A stretch of DNA of 64,000 nt from Edwardsiella hoshinae NBRC 105699 = ATCC 33379 (GCF_000474215.1 NZ_BAUC01000004.1:98764-162763); one strand, 5' to 3'. Counted from the first letter of the stretch, positions 1 through 9,495 are shown. Made by a program: numbers and translations. Notes: generated by a model from the letters alone, not told the origin.

Positions 1-125
1 TCTCCCTGCGCAGCGACGCTTTGCCAGCACAGGTGACGGTGCCGCTGGATACCCAGACGGGCGACCGTTGCACTATTACCCTCTCAGCCGCCACGCTGAG
101 CAGTCAAACCCATCTTTGCCGCTGA
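1..125 (+). CDS. Fimbrial outer-membrane usher, C-terminal end only (partial)
   Basis: Only the last 40 residues are in the window; the gene enters from the left edge in the frame starting at base 3 and stops with TGA at 123-125. The tail has two cysteines near the end (DRCTITL and a terminal HLCR), matching the C-terminal disulfide-bearing plug of FimD/PapC ushers, which often end in a Cys-Arg pair. Ushers form the outer-membrane pore through which chaperone-bound pilins are assembled. The next gene starts 18 bases later and encodes an adhesin-like subunit, which supports the assignment. The assignment rests on this short tail plus context. Confidence 0.6.
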   Translation, partial: SLRSDALPAQVTVPLDTQTGDRCTITLSAATLSSQTHLCR

Positions 126-143
126 GTGTTACGAGGTCGACTC

Positions 144-1181
144 ATGAACTATCGCCGTTATCTTTTTATCCTACTCGTGCTGCTCAGCGGCCCGGCGCTC
201 TCCTGGTGCAAACTGGAAGTCCCGGGCATGGAGCGCCAAACGGGACAGGTGCTGATGAGCAATCAGAACATGTTTCCCTCCGGGCAGCAGGTCGCGGTGC
301 CGCTGACCCTATTTAGCAAAACGACCCGCTGTGACAAGTACAGCAGCGAGCAGAATAAGGTCTATCTCGGTACGCCTTACACCAAACCGATCGTTGTGAA
401 ATTCTATGACGCCGTCTACATCGAGTTCACCATCCAACCACCTCCCCAGGATACGCTCAAACTGGAAACCAATCGTCGCTATACGGCGGCACAGTTTCTC
501 GATCAACTGGTGGTCAGTGCTAAGCCGGTAGCGCCCACGTATACCCAAAGAGTCGCCAATGACAACGGTGAATATCGGTTAGATACGGCGCTGATTATCA
601 GCGCCGGCAGCGGCGCATCCGATTCGCTCGGGGAGTTTATTCGCCGACTGATTGCCTTTCTCCTCTCCGGCAAATGGCCCGCGAAAGAAAACGATCTGTA
701 TCAGCTCAACCTCACCCTGAAGCTGGACTATAAGCCGACCACCTGCCAATTTGTCGAGACCACCCTCACGCTGCCGCCCGTCGCTCTCAGCGATCTACCG
801 CAACGTGGAGAAGTCAGCGGCATCACAGCCAACCATACCCTGGTAGCCCAGTGCGATAACCTCAACGGCGAGCTCACCAATCGCGCCATGAAGGTGACCC
901 TCAGCAGTGACGCGCTACTCGCAGGCAACGCTCGTGTCATCCTGCCCCAACGGGGCGTCTCCGGGGTCGGATTTGTGCTGTATGACGAACAGCAGCGGCC
1001 CGTCACCTTGGGCGGTAGCGGCGCGAGCGCCAGCAGCATCAAGCTGCTCCGCCAATGGGAGGGACTGCCCGAACGGGGGTTCAGCCTACCCATCAGCGCC
1101 GCTTACTACGTCTACGCGCGTAACCAGGTTCAACCCGGCAAGCTAGAGGCCAATGTCACCATTAACATCGACTACGAGTAA
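144..1181 (+). CDS. Fimbrial tip adhesin-like protein
   Basis: A 345-residue exported protein. ATG at 144 was chosen because GAGG lies just upstream and the first residues (MNYRRYLFILLVLLSGPALS) form a clean signal peptide; an in-frame GTG at 126 would add a non-signal-like leader. The C-terminal half from about residue 200 has pilin-domain character: Cys in TTCQFVETTL, a second Cys in LVAQCDNL, alternating strands and a final NVTINIDYE beta strand of the donor-strand type. The N-terminal half is family-specific and would be the ligand-binding part. It follows the usher gene by 18 bases, as tip adhesins do in type 1, P and related operons. Receptor specificity cannot be read from sequence. 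Confidence 0.65.
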   Translation: MNYRRYLFILLVLLSGPALSWCKLEVPGMERQTGQVLMSNQNMFPSGQQVAVPLTLFSKTTRCDKYSSEQNKVYLGTPYTKPIVVKFYDAVYIEFTIQPPPQDTLKLETNRRYTAAQFLDQLVVSAKPVAPTYTQRVANDNGEYRLDTALIISAGSGASDSLGEFIRRLIAFLLSGKWPAKENDLYQLNLTLKLDYKPTTCQFVETTLTLPPVALSDLPQRGEVSGITANHTLVAQCDNLNGELTNRAMKVTLSSDALLAGNARVILPQRGVSGVGFVLYDEQQRPVTLGGSGASASSIKLLRQWEGLPERGFSLPISAAYYVYARNQVQPGKLEANVTINIDYE

Positions 1182-1447
1182 GCCATGCTCGGGCGGTGCC
1201 ACGCCGTCCGACGCCCTCGAGTACTGTCCTGACACACTCTCATCCTGGTGACGGAAGCGCGGAGCACATCGTCCTCCCCTCGGAGGGCCTTGCGGCCGCG
1301 CGCTCATCCCCGGCGATCGAGTAGCCCGACATCGTACTATTTATGAGCGTTCAAAATGCATATCATCAAATTTTCACCCACAAATATTGCATAATTATTC
1401 TGATGAAGTTACTCTTTGCCCTATCAATTGCTATTCAGATTAAGCGC
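1182..1447. other. Intergenic region between the fimbrial operon and artP
   Basis: The first part (1182-1330) is G+C rich and shows no gene. The second part turns A+T rich and carries the ArgR-like sites upstream of artP, listed separately. Confidence 0.6.
1361..1402 (+). promoter_or_regulatory. Probable ArgR operator (tandem ARG boxes) of artPIQM
   Basis: The core TATTGCATAATTATTC at 1385-1400 fits the ARG box consensus (TGAAT-4-ATTCA) with one change in the left arm. A weaker box-like stretch lies just upstream at about 1363-1379, the usual tandem arrangement with a 3-base gap. Nearly the same core recurs before artJ. In E. coli both art transcription units are repressed by arginine-bound ArgR. 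The site call is from eye alignment only. Confidence 0.55.
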
Positions 1448-2176
1448 ATGAGTATTCAAATCGACGGCATCAATTGCTACTACGGCGCACACCAGGCGCT
1501 GTTTGACATTACCCTGGCATGCCCGGCCGGTGAGACGCTGGTGTTACTCGGGCCAAGCGGTGCGGGTAAGAGCTCGTTGCTACGGGTGTTGAATCTGCTG
1601 GAGATGCCGCGTTCTGGTACCCTGAGTATCGCCGGTCATCAGTTTGATTTTCGCCAACCGCCGGGGGAAAAAGCCATTCGCGATCTGCGGCGTAACGTCG
1701 GTATGGTGTTCCAGCAGTACAACCTGTGGCCGCACCTGTCGGTGATGCATAACCTGATCGAGGCGCCCTGCCGGGTGCTGGGGCTATCGAAGGAGGATGC
1801 TCTAGCGCGGGCCGAAAAGCTATTAGTGCGCTTGCGCCTTAGCGAGTTCGCCGACCGCTATCCGCTACATCTGTCCGGTGGTCAGCAACAACGGGTCGCC
1901 ATCGCCCGCGCCTTGATGATGGAGCCGCAAGTGCTGCTGTTCGACGAACCGACCGCCGCCCTCGATCCGGAGATCACCGCCCAGATCGTCAGCATCATCC
2001 GTGAGCTGTCGGAGACCGGTATCACTCAGGTGATCGTCACCCACGAAGTCGAGGTGGCACGTAAGACCGCCAGCCGCGTCGTGTATATGGAGCAGGGTCG
2101 CATCATCGAACAGGGCGACGCCAGCCACTTTATTCATCCGCAGACCAATGAGTTTGCCGGATATTTGTCCCATTAA
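1448..2176 (+). CDS. artP: Arginine ABC transporter ATP-binding protein ArtP
   Basis: ATPase of the arginine importer, 242 residues, the same length as E. coli ArtP. The ATG at 1448 begins [13 protein letters not shown]; an upstream in-frame start at 1343 would run through the operator and is rejected. Visible motifs are Walker A (GPSGAGKSS), Q-loop ([10 protein letters not shown]), ABC signature ([15 protein letters not shown]), Walker B ([13 protein letters not shown]) and the H-switch (VTHEVE), so it should be active. It would work as a dimer at the cytoplasmic face of ArtQ-ArtM. First gene of artPIQM, with an ArgR-like region in front. Confidence 0.95.
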   Translation: MSIQIDGINCYYGAHQALFDITLACPAGETLVLLGPSGAGKSSLLRVLNLLEMPRSGTLSIAGHQFDFRQPPGEKAIRDLRRNVGMVFQQYNLWPHLSVMHNLIEAPCRVLGLSKEDALARAEKLLVRLRLSEFADRYPLHLSGGQQQRVAIARALMMEPQVLLFDEPTAALDPEITAQIVSIIRELSETGITQVIVTHEVEVARKTASRVVYMEQGRIIEQGDASHFIHPQTNEFAGYLSH

Positions 2177-2213
2177 CGGCCCGCGAGGCCATGCGTAACC
2201 GTTGGAGTCTGCG

Positions 2214-2945
2214 ATGAAAAAAATCATAATTGCTGCGATGTTAGCCGGTATCAGCGTCTCTGCCTCGGCAAACGAAACCATTCGCTTCGCCGCCGAAGCC
2301 TCGTATCCGCCGTTCGAGTTTATGGACGCGCAGAATAAGATGCAGGGATTCGATATCGATCTGGCCAACGCCATCTGTACCCAGATCAAGGCCACCTGTA
2401 CTTTCAGCAATCAATCTTTCGACAGTCTGATCCCCAGCCTGAAGTTCAAGCGTATCGATGCGGTGATCTCCGGGATGGACATCACGCCGGAGCGGCAGAA
2501 ACAGGTCGACTTCTCTCAGCCCTACTATGACAACTCGGCCCTGTTCATCGCCGAAAAGGGCAAGGTTGCCGATGTGGCGGCGCTGAAAGGCAAACGGGTC
2601 GGTATCCAGAACGGTACCACCCATCAGAAATACCTGATGGACAAACACCCCGAGCTGACGCCGGTGCCTTACGACAGCTATCAGAACGCTATTCTCGACC
2701 TGAAGAATGGCCGTATCGATGCGGTCTTCGGCGACACGGCAGTGGTCAACGAATGGCTGAAACAGAACCCGAATCTGGCGCCGGTTGGCAGTAAGGTGAC
2801 CGATGCCGACTACTTCGGCAGCGGCTTAGGCATCGCAGTACGCAAGGGCAACAGCAAGCTACTGGAGCAGTTCAACCAGGCGCTGAATCAGCTTAAGCAA
2901 GATGGCACCTACCAGACCATCTACGACAAATGGTTCCAGAAATAA
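2214..2945 (+). CDS. artI: Arginine ABC transporter periplasmic binding protein ArtI
   Basis: A 243-residue solute-binding protein of the polar amino acid family (SBP_bac_3). The first 19 residues form a signal peptide ending ISVSASA. The body shows the family signatures YPPFEFMDAQNKMQGFDIDL and GKRVGIQNGTTHQKYL. GGAG 8 bases before the ATG supports the start at 2214 over one 12 bases upstream. It is a close paralogue of ArtJ encoded 1.7 kb downstream. In E. coli ArtJ binds arginine with high affinity while the ArtI ligand is less clear, so specificity here is inferred from the operon. Confidence 0.93.
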   Translation: MKKIIIAAMLAGISVSASANETIRFAAEASYPPFEFMDAQNKMQGFDIDLANAICTQIKATCTFSNQSFDSLIPSLKFKRIDAVISGMDITPERQKQVDFSQPYYDNSALFIAEKGKVADVAALKGKRVGIQNGTTHQKYLMDKHPELTPVPYDSYQNAILDLKNGRIDAVFGDTAVVNEWLKQNPNLAPVGSKVTDADYFGSGLGIAVRKGNSKLLEQFNQALNQLKQDGTYQTIYDKWFQK

Positions 2946-3038
2946 TCATCGGCAATGCCAGTAGTGCCTATCGGCGTAGGCGTTATGGTTAGCAACATGC
3001 GGGCGGCGCAGGCCGCCTGATGGGATAGGCGTCAGGCA

Positions 3039-3755
3039 ATGATTGAATTTATACCCTTAGTCCATGCTGCCGGCATCACTGTCGGCTTAGCTCTCTGTGC
3101 TCTGCTGCTCGGCCTGGTTCTTGCCATGCTGTTTGCCGTCTGGGAGTCGGTCCGTTACCGTCCACTGGCGTTGTTGGGTAGCGCCTGGGTCACCCTGCTG
3201 CGTGGGCTGCCGGAGATCCTGGTGGTGCTGTTCATCTATTTCGGCTCCTCACAGTTGCTGTTGTGGCTCTCCGATGGTATCCCGCTTAATCTGGGCTTTA
3301 CCACCCTCACGCTACAGCTGAACATCGATAACTTCGAGGTCAGTCCGTTCCTGTGTGGGGTGTTGGCCTTGGCCTTACTGTATGCCGCCTATGGCTCTCA
3401 GACCCTACGCGGCGCGCTGAAGGCGGTGCCGCAAGGGCAACGCGAGGCCGGGATGGCGTTAGGGCTGAGCAAGACCCATATCTTCTTCCGCCTGGTGATG
3501 CCGCAGATGTGGCGCCACGCTCTGCCGGGACTGGGTAACCAGTGGCTGGTGTTGCTCAAGGATACTGCGCTGGTCTCGCTGATCAGCGTCAATGACCTAA
3601 TGCTACAAACCAAGAGCATCGCCACCCGGACCCAGGAACCGTTCACCTGGTACTGTGTGGCCGCCGCGATCTATTTGCTGATCACCTTACTCAGCCAGTA
3701 TGTGCTCAAGCATATCGAACTACGTACTACCCGCTTTGAACGGAGTGCTTCTTGA
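3039..3755 (+). CDS. artQ: Arginine ABC transporter permease ArtQ
   Basis: An inner-membrane permease of 238 residues, identical in length to E. coli ArtQ. It has about five hydrophobic segments and the conserved EAA loop ([24 protein letters not shown]) near residues 133-158, which contacts the ATPase. It pairs with ArtM to form the channel; the ArtM start codon overlaps this stop. The 93-base gap after artI shows no clear terminator. Confidence 0.94.
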   Translation: MIEFIPLVHAAGITVGLALCALLLGLVLAMLFAVWESVRYRPLALLGSAWVTLLRGLPEILVVLFIYFGSSQLLLWLSDGIPLNLGFTTLTLQLNIDNFEVSPFLCGVLALALLYAAYGSQTLRGALKAVPQGQREAGMALGLSKTHIFFRLVMPQMWRHALPGLGNQWLVLLKDTALVSLISVNDLMLQTKSIATRTQEPFTWYCVAAAIYLLITLLSQYVLKHIELRTTRFERSAS

Positions 3756-4423
3756 TGTTGAGCTATATTCCCGACTTGTTGCAGGGACTGCACACCAGCC
3801 TGTCATTGACCGTGGTCTCCCTGCTGGTGGCCCTGGTGCTCGCACTCTGCTTTACCGTGATCCTGACCCTGCGGCCACGTGGGCTGACGCTATTGGTACA
3901 GGGCTACATCACCCTGTTTACCGGCACCCCGCTCCTGGTACAGATCTTCCTGATCTACTACGGGCCCGGGCAGTTCGCCTGGATCCGCGAAACGCCCTGG
4001 CTATGGAGTGCCTTGTCACAACCCTGGCTGTGCGCCATGCTGGCGCTAGCGCTAAACAGCGCCGCCTACAGTACGCAGCTGTTTTACGGCGCGATGCGCG
4101 CCATCCCGAATGGCCAGTGGCAATCCTGTGCCGCGTTGGGGATGTCTAAGGGACAGACCCTGCGCATCTTGCTACCATATGCCTTTAAACGCGCCCTCTC
4201 CTCCTACTCCAACGAGGTGGTGCTGATCTTCAAGAGTACCTCGCTGGCGTACACCATCACCCTAATGGAGGTGATGGGCTATGCGCAGCAGCTGTATGGC
4301 CGGACCTACGATGTGATGGTGTTCGGCGCAGCCGGGATAGTCTACCTGTGCGTCAACGGCCTACTCACCCTGATGATGCGCATGATCGAACGCCGCGCCT
4401 TGGCCTTTGAACAACGCAACTAG
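3755..4423 (+). CDS. artM: Arginine ABC transporter permease ArtM
   Basis: The second inner-membrane permease, 222 residues as in E. coli. The ATG at 3755 shares its A with the TGA stop of artQ (TGATG), so translation is coupled; a TTG one codon upstream is a less likely start. The EAA-like loop (GQWQSCAALGMSKGQTLRILLPY) lies near residues 123-145. It is followed by a rho-independent terminator, which ends the artPIQM unit. Confidence 0.94.
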   Translation: MLSYIPDLLQGLHTSLSLTVVSLLVALVLALCFTVILTLRPRGLTLLVQGYITLFTGTPLLVQIFLIYYGPGQFAWIRETPWLWSALSQPWLCAMLALALNSAAYSTQLFYGAMRAIPNGQWQSCAALGMSKGQTLRILLPYAFKRALSSYSNEVVLIFKSTSLAYTITLMEVMGYAQQLYGRTYDVMVFGAAGIVYLCVNGLLTLMMRMIERRALAFEQRN

Positions 4424-4443
4424 CCCCGCCTCATCACAGAAAA

Positions 4444-4469
4444 AGATCGGTTTCGACCGGTCTTTTTTT
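4444..4469 (+). terminator. Rho-independent terminator of artPIQM
   Basis: An 8-bp stem with one G-T wobble (AGATCGGT / ACCGGTCT), a TTCG tetraloop and seven Ts, 20 bases after the artM stop. Confidence 0.85.
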
Positions 4470-4485
4470 ATTCCTTTCATCATGC

Positions 4486-4526
4486 CATTAAAATATTTAA
4501 TCACAAGTATTGCATAATAATTCACT
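4486..4526 (+). promoter_or_regulatory. Probable ArgR operator of artJ
   Basis: TTGCATAATAATTCA at 4510-4524 fits the ARG box well. An A+T-rich box-like stretch (TTAAAATATTTAATCA) lies immediately upstream with a short gap, giving the tandem layout expected for an ArgR hexamer. The core closely repeats the one before artP. Confidence 0.6.
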
Positions 4527-4652
4527 CAATGGCACATTCAGACAGGTGACAGGCGGCGACGATCGTTCCCGTTAGCCCCCTCGACACGTACTGACAAACA
4601 ACAAACAGCATCTATCACACCCCGCGGGATGGGCCTTGTACAGGAGTTAGCT

Positions 4653-5387
4653 ATGAAGAAGTTACTGGTCTGCGCCATCGTTGCCGCAATGAGTTTTGGC
4701 ACTCAGGCGGCAGAGAATATTCGTTTTGCCTCGTCGGCTACTTATCCACCGTTCGAGTCTCTCGACGCCAACAACAACATCGTCGGCTTCGATATCGATT
4801 TGGCCAAGGCGCTATGCCAGGAAATGAAGGCTCACTGCACCTTCAGCAACCAAGCATTCGACAGTCTGATCACCGCGCTGAAGTTTAAGCGTTACGATGC
4901 CGTCATCTCCGGCATGGACATCACCCCTGAGCGGCAGAAGCAGGTGGCGTTTACCCAGCCCTACTACGCCAACTCCGCGATCATCATCGCCCAGAAAGGG
5001 AAATACCACAGCATGGCCGACATGAAAGGGTTACGCGTCGGGATGGAGAGTGGCACCACCCACCAGAAATACCTGCAAGAGAAGCATCCGGAGATCAAAA
5101 CCGTAGCCTATGACAGCTACCAGAACGCCATTCTGGATCTGAAGAGCGGACGCATCGACGGGGTATTCGGCGACACGGCGGTGGTCAATGAGTGGCTGAA
5201 GAACAACCCACAGTTGGCATCGGTCGGCGAGCATGTCACCGATCCGCACTACTTCGGCATCGGGCTAGGCATCGCGGTACGTCCGAACGATAAGTCACTG
5301 CTGGCGCAACTCAACCAGGCGCTGGCCGCCATCAAGGCCAATGGGACCTACCAGAAGATCAGCGACAAGTGGTTCCCCGCCTCCTGA
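4653..5387 (+). CDS. artJ: Arginine-binding periplasmic protein ArtJ
   Basis: A 244-residue periplasmic binding protein with a signal peptide ending SFGTQAA, and the same family signatures as ArtI (YPPFESLDANNNIVGFDIDL, GMESGTTHQKYL). The ATG at 4653 follows AGGAG by 7 bases. It is transcribed on its own, with a terminator upstream and its own ARG-box region, as in E. coli where artJ is a separate unit next to artPIQM. It supplies arginine to the ArtQMP membrane complex. Confidence 0.94.
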   Translation: MKKLLVCAIVAAMSFGTQAAENIRFASSATYPPFESLDANNNIVGFDIDLAKALCQEMKAHCTFSNQAFDSLITALKFKRYDAVISGMDITPERQKQVAFTQPYYANSAIIIAQKGKYHSMADMKGLRVGMESGTTHQKYLQEKHPEIKTVAYDSYQNAILDLKSGRIDGVFGDTAVVNEWLKNNPQLASVGEHVTDPHYFGIGLGIAVRPNDKSLLAQLNQALAAIKANGTYQKISDKWFPAS

Positions 5388-5483
5388 TACACCGCACCGC
5401 CGCGCCTTTCGCCTTCCCGATTGGCGCGCTGCGGGCGATTTGTTAGCATGGTCGCCATCGCCCGCCCACCGCCTGGAGCCCAC

Positions 5484-5972
5484 ATGCATTACGCCCATTA
5501 CCACTCACCGTTCGGCCCACTGCTGTTGGTCGCCGACGCCGTCGGCCTGCGCCAACTATGGCTGCCCAATGAACTGATCAGCCGCGTGATCCCCTCCTCC
5601 TGGAGGCTCGACGAGGCCTATCCCCTCTTGAGCCGTACCCGGTCACTGCTCGACGCCTACTTCGCCGGTCAACGTCCCGATTGGCGCGCGCTGCCGCTGG
5701 CGCCGCAAGGCACGCCCTTTCAGCAACAAGTCTGGCAGCAGCTATGCACGCTTCCCTATGGAGAGAGCAGCCACTATGCCGCCCTGGCCGAGCAACTGGG
5801 CAATCCGCGCGCCGTACGAGCCGTCGGCGGCGCGGTGGGGCGTAATCCTATCGCCATCCTGATCCCTTGCCATCGCATCCTCGGCAAGGCGGGCAATCTG
5901 ACCGGTTACAGCGGCGGTCTGGCGATCAAGCAAGCCCTACTGGATCTTGAGGGGATCCCTTACCGCGCCTGA
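5484..5972 (+). CDS. ogt: Methylated-DNA--protein-cysteine methyltransferase Ogt
   Basis: A suicide repair enzyme that moves O6-alkyl groups from guanine (and O4 from thymine) to its own cysteine. The 162 residues carry the active-site motif IPCHR with Cys129, the preceding helix-turn-helix ([31 protein letters not shown]) and the C-terminal [17 protein letters not shown]. The ATG at 5484 follows CTGGAG. The last 13 bases overlap the 3' end of the convergent gene rlmC, so the two coding regions share sequence and no terminator lies between them. Confidence 0.93.
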   Translation: MHYAHYHSPFGPLLLVADAVGLRQLWLPNELISRVIPSSWRLDEAYPLLSRTRSLLDAYFAGQRPDWRALPLAPQGTPFQQQVWQQLCTLPYGESSHYAALAEQLGNPRAVRAVGGAVGRNPIAILIPCHRILGKAGNLTGYSGGLAIKQALLDLEGIPYRA

Positions 5973-7102
5973 ACACGCTGATGTACCAACAGTGTCAGTA
6001 CCTCGTAATGGGCGGTATGCGGGAACATGTCGAACAGGCGGATCTTATCGATACGGTACTCCGCCAAGCGTTCGATATCCTGTACCATGCTCTGGGCATG
6101 GCAGCTGGAGTAGAGAATGTAGGGCGGTGCCATGCGACGCAGGTCGTTGCACAGCGCGGCTCCGATGCCACGCCGCGGCGGATTGACCAGCACCAGCTGC
6201 GGTGCGCTGCCAGTCCCGTCGGCGAAGGCAGCGGAATCGAGAGCGGCGAAATTCACCGATACCAATCCCAGACGTGCGGCCGAACGCCGAGCGCAGGCGA
6301 TGGCCTCGGCGCTGATCTCGATGCCAGTTAATGTCATTTCGGGGGTCGCGCAGTGCAAACCGAAACCGCCGACGCCACAGAACAGATCCCACATCGCCGT
6401 CACGCCCAACGCACGTACCCAGTCACGTGCCTCGGCGTAAAGCGCCTCGGCCACATCGGGGTTAGTCTGGAAGAAGCTCTGCGGGCGAATATAGAGCGGC
6501 ACACCGTTGAAGGACTCCTCCAACGCCTGCTGTTCACTCAGGAAGATCTCCTGCTCCCCTTCCAAAATCGCCATATGCACCGGCTGAATATTGACGCTGA
6601 TCACCGTCAACCGTGGCAGTTGCGCCTGGAGCCATGGCAACGCCTGACGCAACTGGGCCAGCTTACGTTCCGAACGCAGCACGAAGCGTAGCATCATCTC
6701 ACCGTTGAGGCGGCTTTCCGTCAACAACAGGTATTTCAACTCACCGCGCCGCCGCGCCACGTTATAGGGCGTCAGGCCAGCGCGCGGAATAACGGCCTTC
6801 AACACGGCAAACACCGGCGCGAAGCTGGCAGGATAGAGCGGGCAATCGCACAGATCCACCCCCTCACCATCACGTGTCAGCATGCCCAACAACGGGCGCT
6901 CGACGCTACCACTGACCACCATTTTCGCCTTGTTACGCATCGCCTGTTCGGCGCTGGGACGTGCCGGTAGCCACGCTCCCACCGGCAGGCCTTGCAGCAG
7001 CGCGGCTAAATGCTGCTGTTTATCGTCCAACTGACGGGAATAAGGAAGGGAAAGCCACTGACAAGAACGACAGCGGCCCGCCTGATACTGGGCACAATGC
7101 AT
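5960..7102 (-). CDS. rlmC: 23S rRNA (uracil-747-C5)-methyltransferase RlmC
   Basis: A SAM-dependent methyltransferase of 380 residues (E. coli 375), formerly RumB/YbjF. The N-terminal cysteines ([16 protein letters not shown]) with the later CDCP form the 4Fe-4S cluster site typical of the TrmA/RumA family. The SAM-binding region shows [12 protein letters not shown], the base-binding region [11 protein letters not shown], and the catalytic cysteine lies in YSSCHAQ. The ATG at 7102 matches E. coli; a GTG one codon upstream is also open. In E. coli the gene also neighbours artJ. Confidence 0.94.
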   Translation of the reverse strand: MHCAQYQAGRCRSCQWLSLPYSRQLDDKQQHLAALLQGLPVGAWLPARPSAEQAMRNKAKMVVSGSVERPLLGMLTRDGEGVDLCDCPLYPASFAPVFAVLKAVIPRAGLTPYNVARRRGELKYLLLTESRLNGEMMLRFVLRSERKLAQLRQALPWLQAQLPRLTVISVNIQPVHMAILEGEQEIFLSEQQALEESFNGVPLYIRPQSFFQTNPDVAEALYAEARDWVRALGVTAMWDLFCGVGGFGLHCATPEMTLTGIEISAEAIACARRSAARLGLVSVNFAALDSAAFADGTGSAPQLVLVNPPRRGIGAALCNDLRRMAPPYILYSSCHAQSMVQDIERLAEYRIDKIRLFDMFPHTAHYEVLTLLVHQRVQAR

Positions 7103-7155
7103 CACAACTCACTCGATGGAAATAGAAACGGAAACGCTCGGGGCGGGGAATTGTA

Positions 7156-7635
7156 TCACAGCGCACGATGGAAGTAGCGCCGGCTGGCGGAAGGAATAAA
7201 CAGCAGCGCCAGGATCAAGAGATCGGGCAACTTCTGGCCTAGCAAAACCTGTAAGATCTGGCCGCCATCCTCCCCCGGGACACTGAATAGCTCGGGATGG
7301 AACCAACCGAGCGAGGCCCACAGCATGTAACCGGTCACCAGTAACTGGCAACCGAGGTAGATCCAACGACTGAGCCGCTTGCCAAGCATCATCGCCAAGC
7401 CGCAGCCCAGCTCGATCAACCAGAGTACCAGGCTAGCGCTAAGTAGTAGGATCGTCTGCCAACTTTGCAACGCTTCGCTGAGAAAGGCGGCGATACCGCT
7501 CAGGCCAAGGGTGACGCACAACAACACCACGCTCGTCAGACGAATACCTATCAGGGCGGTTCCGGCGATCAACACCGGCACCGGGGCCGCAACAAAATGG
7601 TCTATCCTTGGCTGTATACTGCTCATCTGTGCCAT
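7156..7635 (-). CDS. ybjO: Inner-membrane protein of the YbjO family
   Basis: A 159-residue protein (E. coli YbjO 162) with four hydrophobic segments at roughly residues 22-50, 58-84, 90-112 and 130-148. It lies 53 bases upstream of rlmC on the same strand, as in E. coli. A second ATG three codons inside (7626) could be the start. Function is unknown; the call rests on length, topology and position. Confidence 0.8.
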   Translation of the reverse strand: MAQMSSIQPRIDHFVAAPVPVLIAGTALIGIRLTSVVLLCVTLGLSGIAAFLSEALQSWQTILLLSASLVLWLIELGCGLAMMLGKRLSRWIYLGCQLLVTGYMLWASLGWFHPELFSVPGEDGGQILQVLLGQKLPDLLILALLFIPSASRRYFHRAL

Positions 7636-7749
7636 CGCATCCGGCTCCGCTGGACGTAACGTATTTCATCATAAGGATGATGAACGGCCGATACAAGCCA
7701 TCGATAACGAATAACGATATTCCATCAAGGCGTTAGCCCCAGCGGAAGG

Positions 7750-8241
7750 TCAGTGAAGCAGCGGACCGCCACTGGTTTCGGCGCTGAATTCGCCTTCGCC
7801 CTCTTCCCCTTCGCCTAAGAACAGCATGCCGTTTGCGCGCGCTTCCATCATCACCATGGAAATTTGCTCCTCGGCCTGTTGCATAAAGGCAGAAAATTGT
7901 TCGAACGTAACACCGACGCTGGCATTGAGTGACATGCAGGCAATGAATTTCGGCAGGTTATCATCCTGGATGTCGACAAATGCCTTGACGCCCAACGTGC
8001 TGGCATTAATCTGGCTCAATTCCGTCACCAGCGCGATCAACGCCGTAGGACGGACTTCCGCCAGTGCGGTAAACAGGATAGTGTTATCAAGGAGGTCGAC
8101 TTTCGCGTCGAATACCCCGTCAAAATTCTGCATGTGTGGTAAATGCAGCGCCTGGCAGGAGTCACACTCGAAGAAGGTGGTACCCCGTTGATCCAGCCAG
8201 TGCCGTAACACGTCCAGATCGGGGACGATTAGAGGATCCAT
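7750..8241 (-). CDS. ybjN: YbjN-family protein
   Basis: A 163-residue cytoplasmic protein (E. coli YbjN 158), acidic at its C-terminus (LGEGEEGEGEFSAE). It has the type III secretion chaperone-like fold signature of the YbjN family and starts MDPLIVPDLDVLRHWLDQRG. In E. coli YbjN affects motility and stress-related expression by an unclear mechanism. Position between ybjO and nfsA matches the E. coli neighbourhood. Confidence 0.85.
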   Translation of the reverse strand: MDPLIVPDLDVLRHWLDQRGTTFFECDSCQALHLPHMQNFDGVFDAKVDLLDNTILFTALAEVRPTALIALVTELSQINASTLGVKAFVDIQDDNLPKFIACMSLNASVGVTFEQFSAFMQQAEEQISMVMMEARANGMLFLGEGEEGEGEFSAETSGGPLLH

Positions 8242-8396
8242 TGCGCCCTACCTCACAAAGATAAATCGGATAATTGTTATTAGAAAGGGGGCATAGCTTA
8301 CGGAACTTTGGCCGCTTGCGCCATGCCCGCAGGCAATTTATTGCCGCGTTGACGTCTGGAAAGCCTGCCATCCGCACACACGACCAGGAGATCGCC

Positions 8397-8591
8397 ATGC
8401 CGTTATCCCGTTATGCCACGATGGACCCGCTGATGCTGCTGAGCATCATCAACATGAAGTTGCGCGACGAGTGTGACTCACTGTCGGCGTTGTGCGCACG
8501 CTACGAGATCCCTCAGCCACAGTTGGAGTCACGCCTGGCCGCTGCCGGTTTCCGTTATTACCGCGACAGCAACCAGTTCATCCCACGCTAA
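8397..8591 (+). CDS. Small DUF4250-type protein
   Basis: A 64-residue protein beginning MPLSRYATMDPLMLLSIIN and ending AAGFRYYRDSNQFIPR. The pattern (LLSIINMKLRDE, then ALCARYEIPQPQLESRLAAAGF.Y) is that of DUF4250 proteins, which are short, helical and of unknown function. AGGAG 6 bases before ATG 8397 supports the start; longer upstream starts give a non-conserved leader. It lies on the opposite strand to both neighbours, so it is a single-gene unit. Confidence 0.75.
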   Translation: MPLSRYATMDPLMLLSIINMKLRDECDSLSALCARYEIPQPQLESRLAAAGFRYYRDSNQFIPR

Positions 8592-8637
8592 GCTCGCGCC
8601 CGCCGACAGCATCACTCGCCAGACGGGCCTCGGCCGC

Positions 8638-9360
8638 TTAGTGCGTAATCCACCCCTGGCGGTGCAGGTAGTCGAGCATAAAAGGACGGCGCTCCTTCTC
8701 CAGCGTACGGCTAATCTGCTCGCTCCAGCTATCCTGCCGGCTATGGTCGCTCCGCTCGGCGTAATAGGCGCTGACATGGGCGTCATAGGCGGCTAACGCC
8801 GCACGATCCAACGGCTGGTAGCGGTTCTCGTGCACCAGAATGCTCAACGGTAACCGCGGCTTCTGCTGCGGGCGTTGCGCCGGATAGCCCAGGCAGAGGC
8901 CGACCAGCGGCAACACATGCTGCGGACAGGCCAACAACGTGGTCACCTGCTCGATATGATTACGGATACCGCCGATGAATACGCCTCCCAATCCCAACGA
9001 CTCGGCGGCGGTCAACGCATTCTGTGCCATCAGCGCCGCATCGACGCAGCCCAACAGCAACTGTTCGGCCGATCCCAACTCGGCCTGCGGGAAGATCTGT
9101 TGATGGCGCTGAAAGTCGGCACAGAAGATCCAGAACTCGGCCGCCTCCAAGACATATTGCTGCCCGCCGGACAGCTCGACCAGTTGCTCACGCAACGCGC
9201 GATCGGTGACCCGGATGATCGAGGTACATTGCAAGAAACTGGATGAAGAGGTAGCGCGCGCCGCCTCGAAGATCGCCAGGCGCTGCGCCTCGCTGATCGG
9301 TGTGCTGCTAAATTGACGAATAGAACGGTGATCGCACAACAAATCAATGGTCGAGATCAT
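8638..9360 (-). CDS. nfsA: Oxygen-insensitive NADPH nitroreductase NfsA
   Basis: A flavin (FMN) enzyme that reduces nitroaromatics and quinones with NADPH, exactly 240 residues as in E. coli. Conserved parts are DHRSIRQF, the FMN-binding ARATSSSSFLQC, GLGGVFIGGIRN and the C-terminal arginine-rich segment. It is divergent from grxA, with which it shares a 277-base region. E. coli nfsA is in the SoxRS regulon; no marbox was identified here with confidence. Confidence 0.94.
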   Translation of the reverse strand: MISTIDLLCDHRSIRQFSSTPISEAQRLAIFEAARATSSSSFLQCTSIIRVTDRALREQLVELSGGQQYVLEAAEFWIFCADFQRHQQIFPQAELGSAEQLLLGCVDAALMAQNALTAAESLGLGGVFIGGIRNHIEQVTTLLACPQHVLPLVGLCLGYPAQRPQQKPRLPLSILVHENRYQPLDRAALAAYDAHVSAYYAERSDHSRQDSWSEQISRTLEKERRPFMLDYLHRQGWITH

Positions 9361-9495
9361 AAGTTAGCTAGCTCCCTGATGAGTCGCGTAAACGAATAAG
9401 ATAACGCCGCGAGACGGCATGCTCCGATGCTAACGCGTTCACCCGCTCCGCCGTTGACCCTGGATGCGCCGTCATCGGTCAAACCTTAGCATTGG

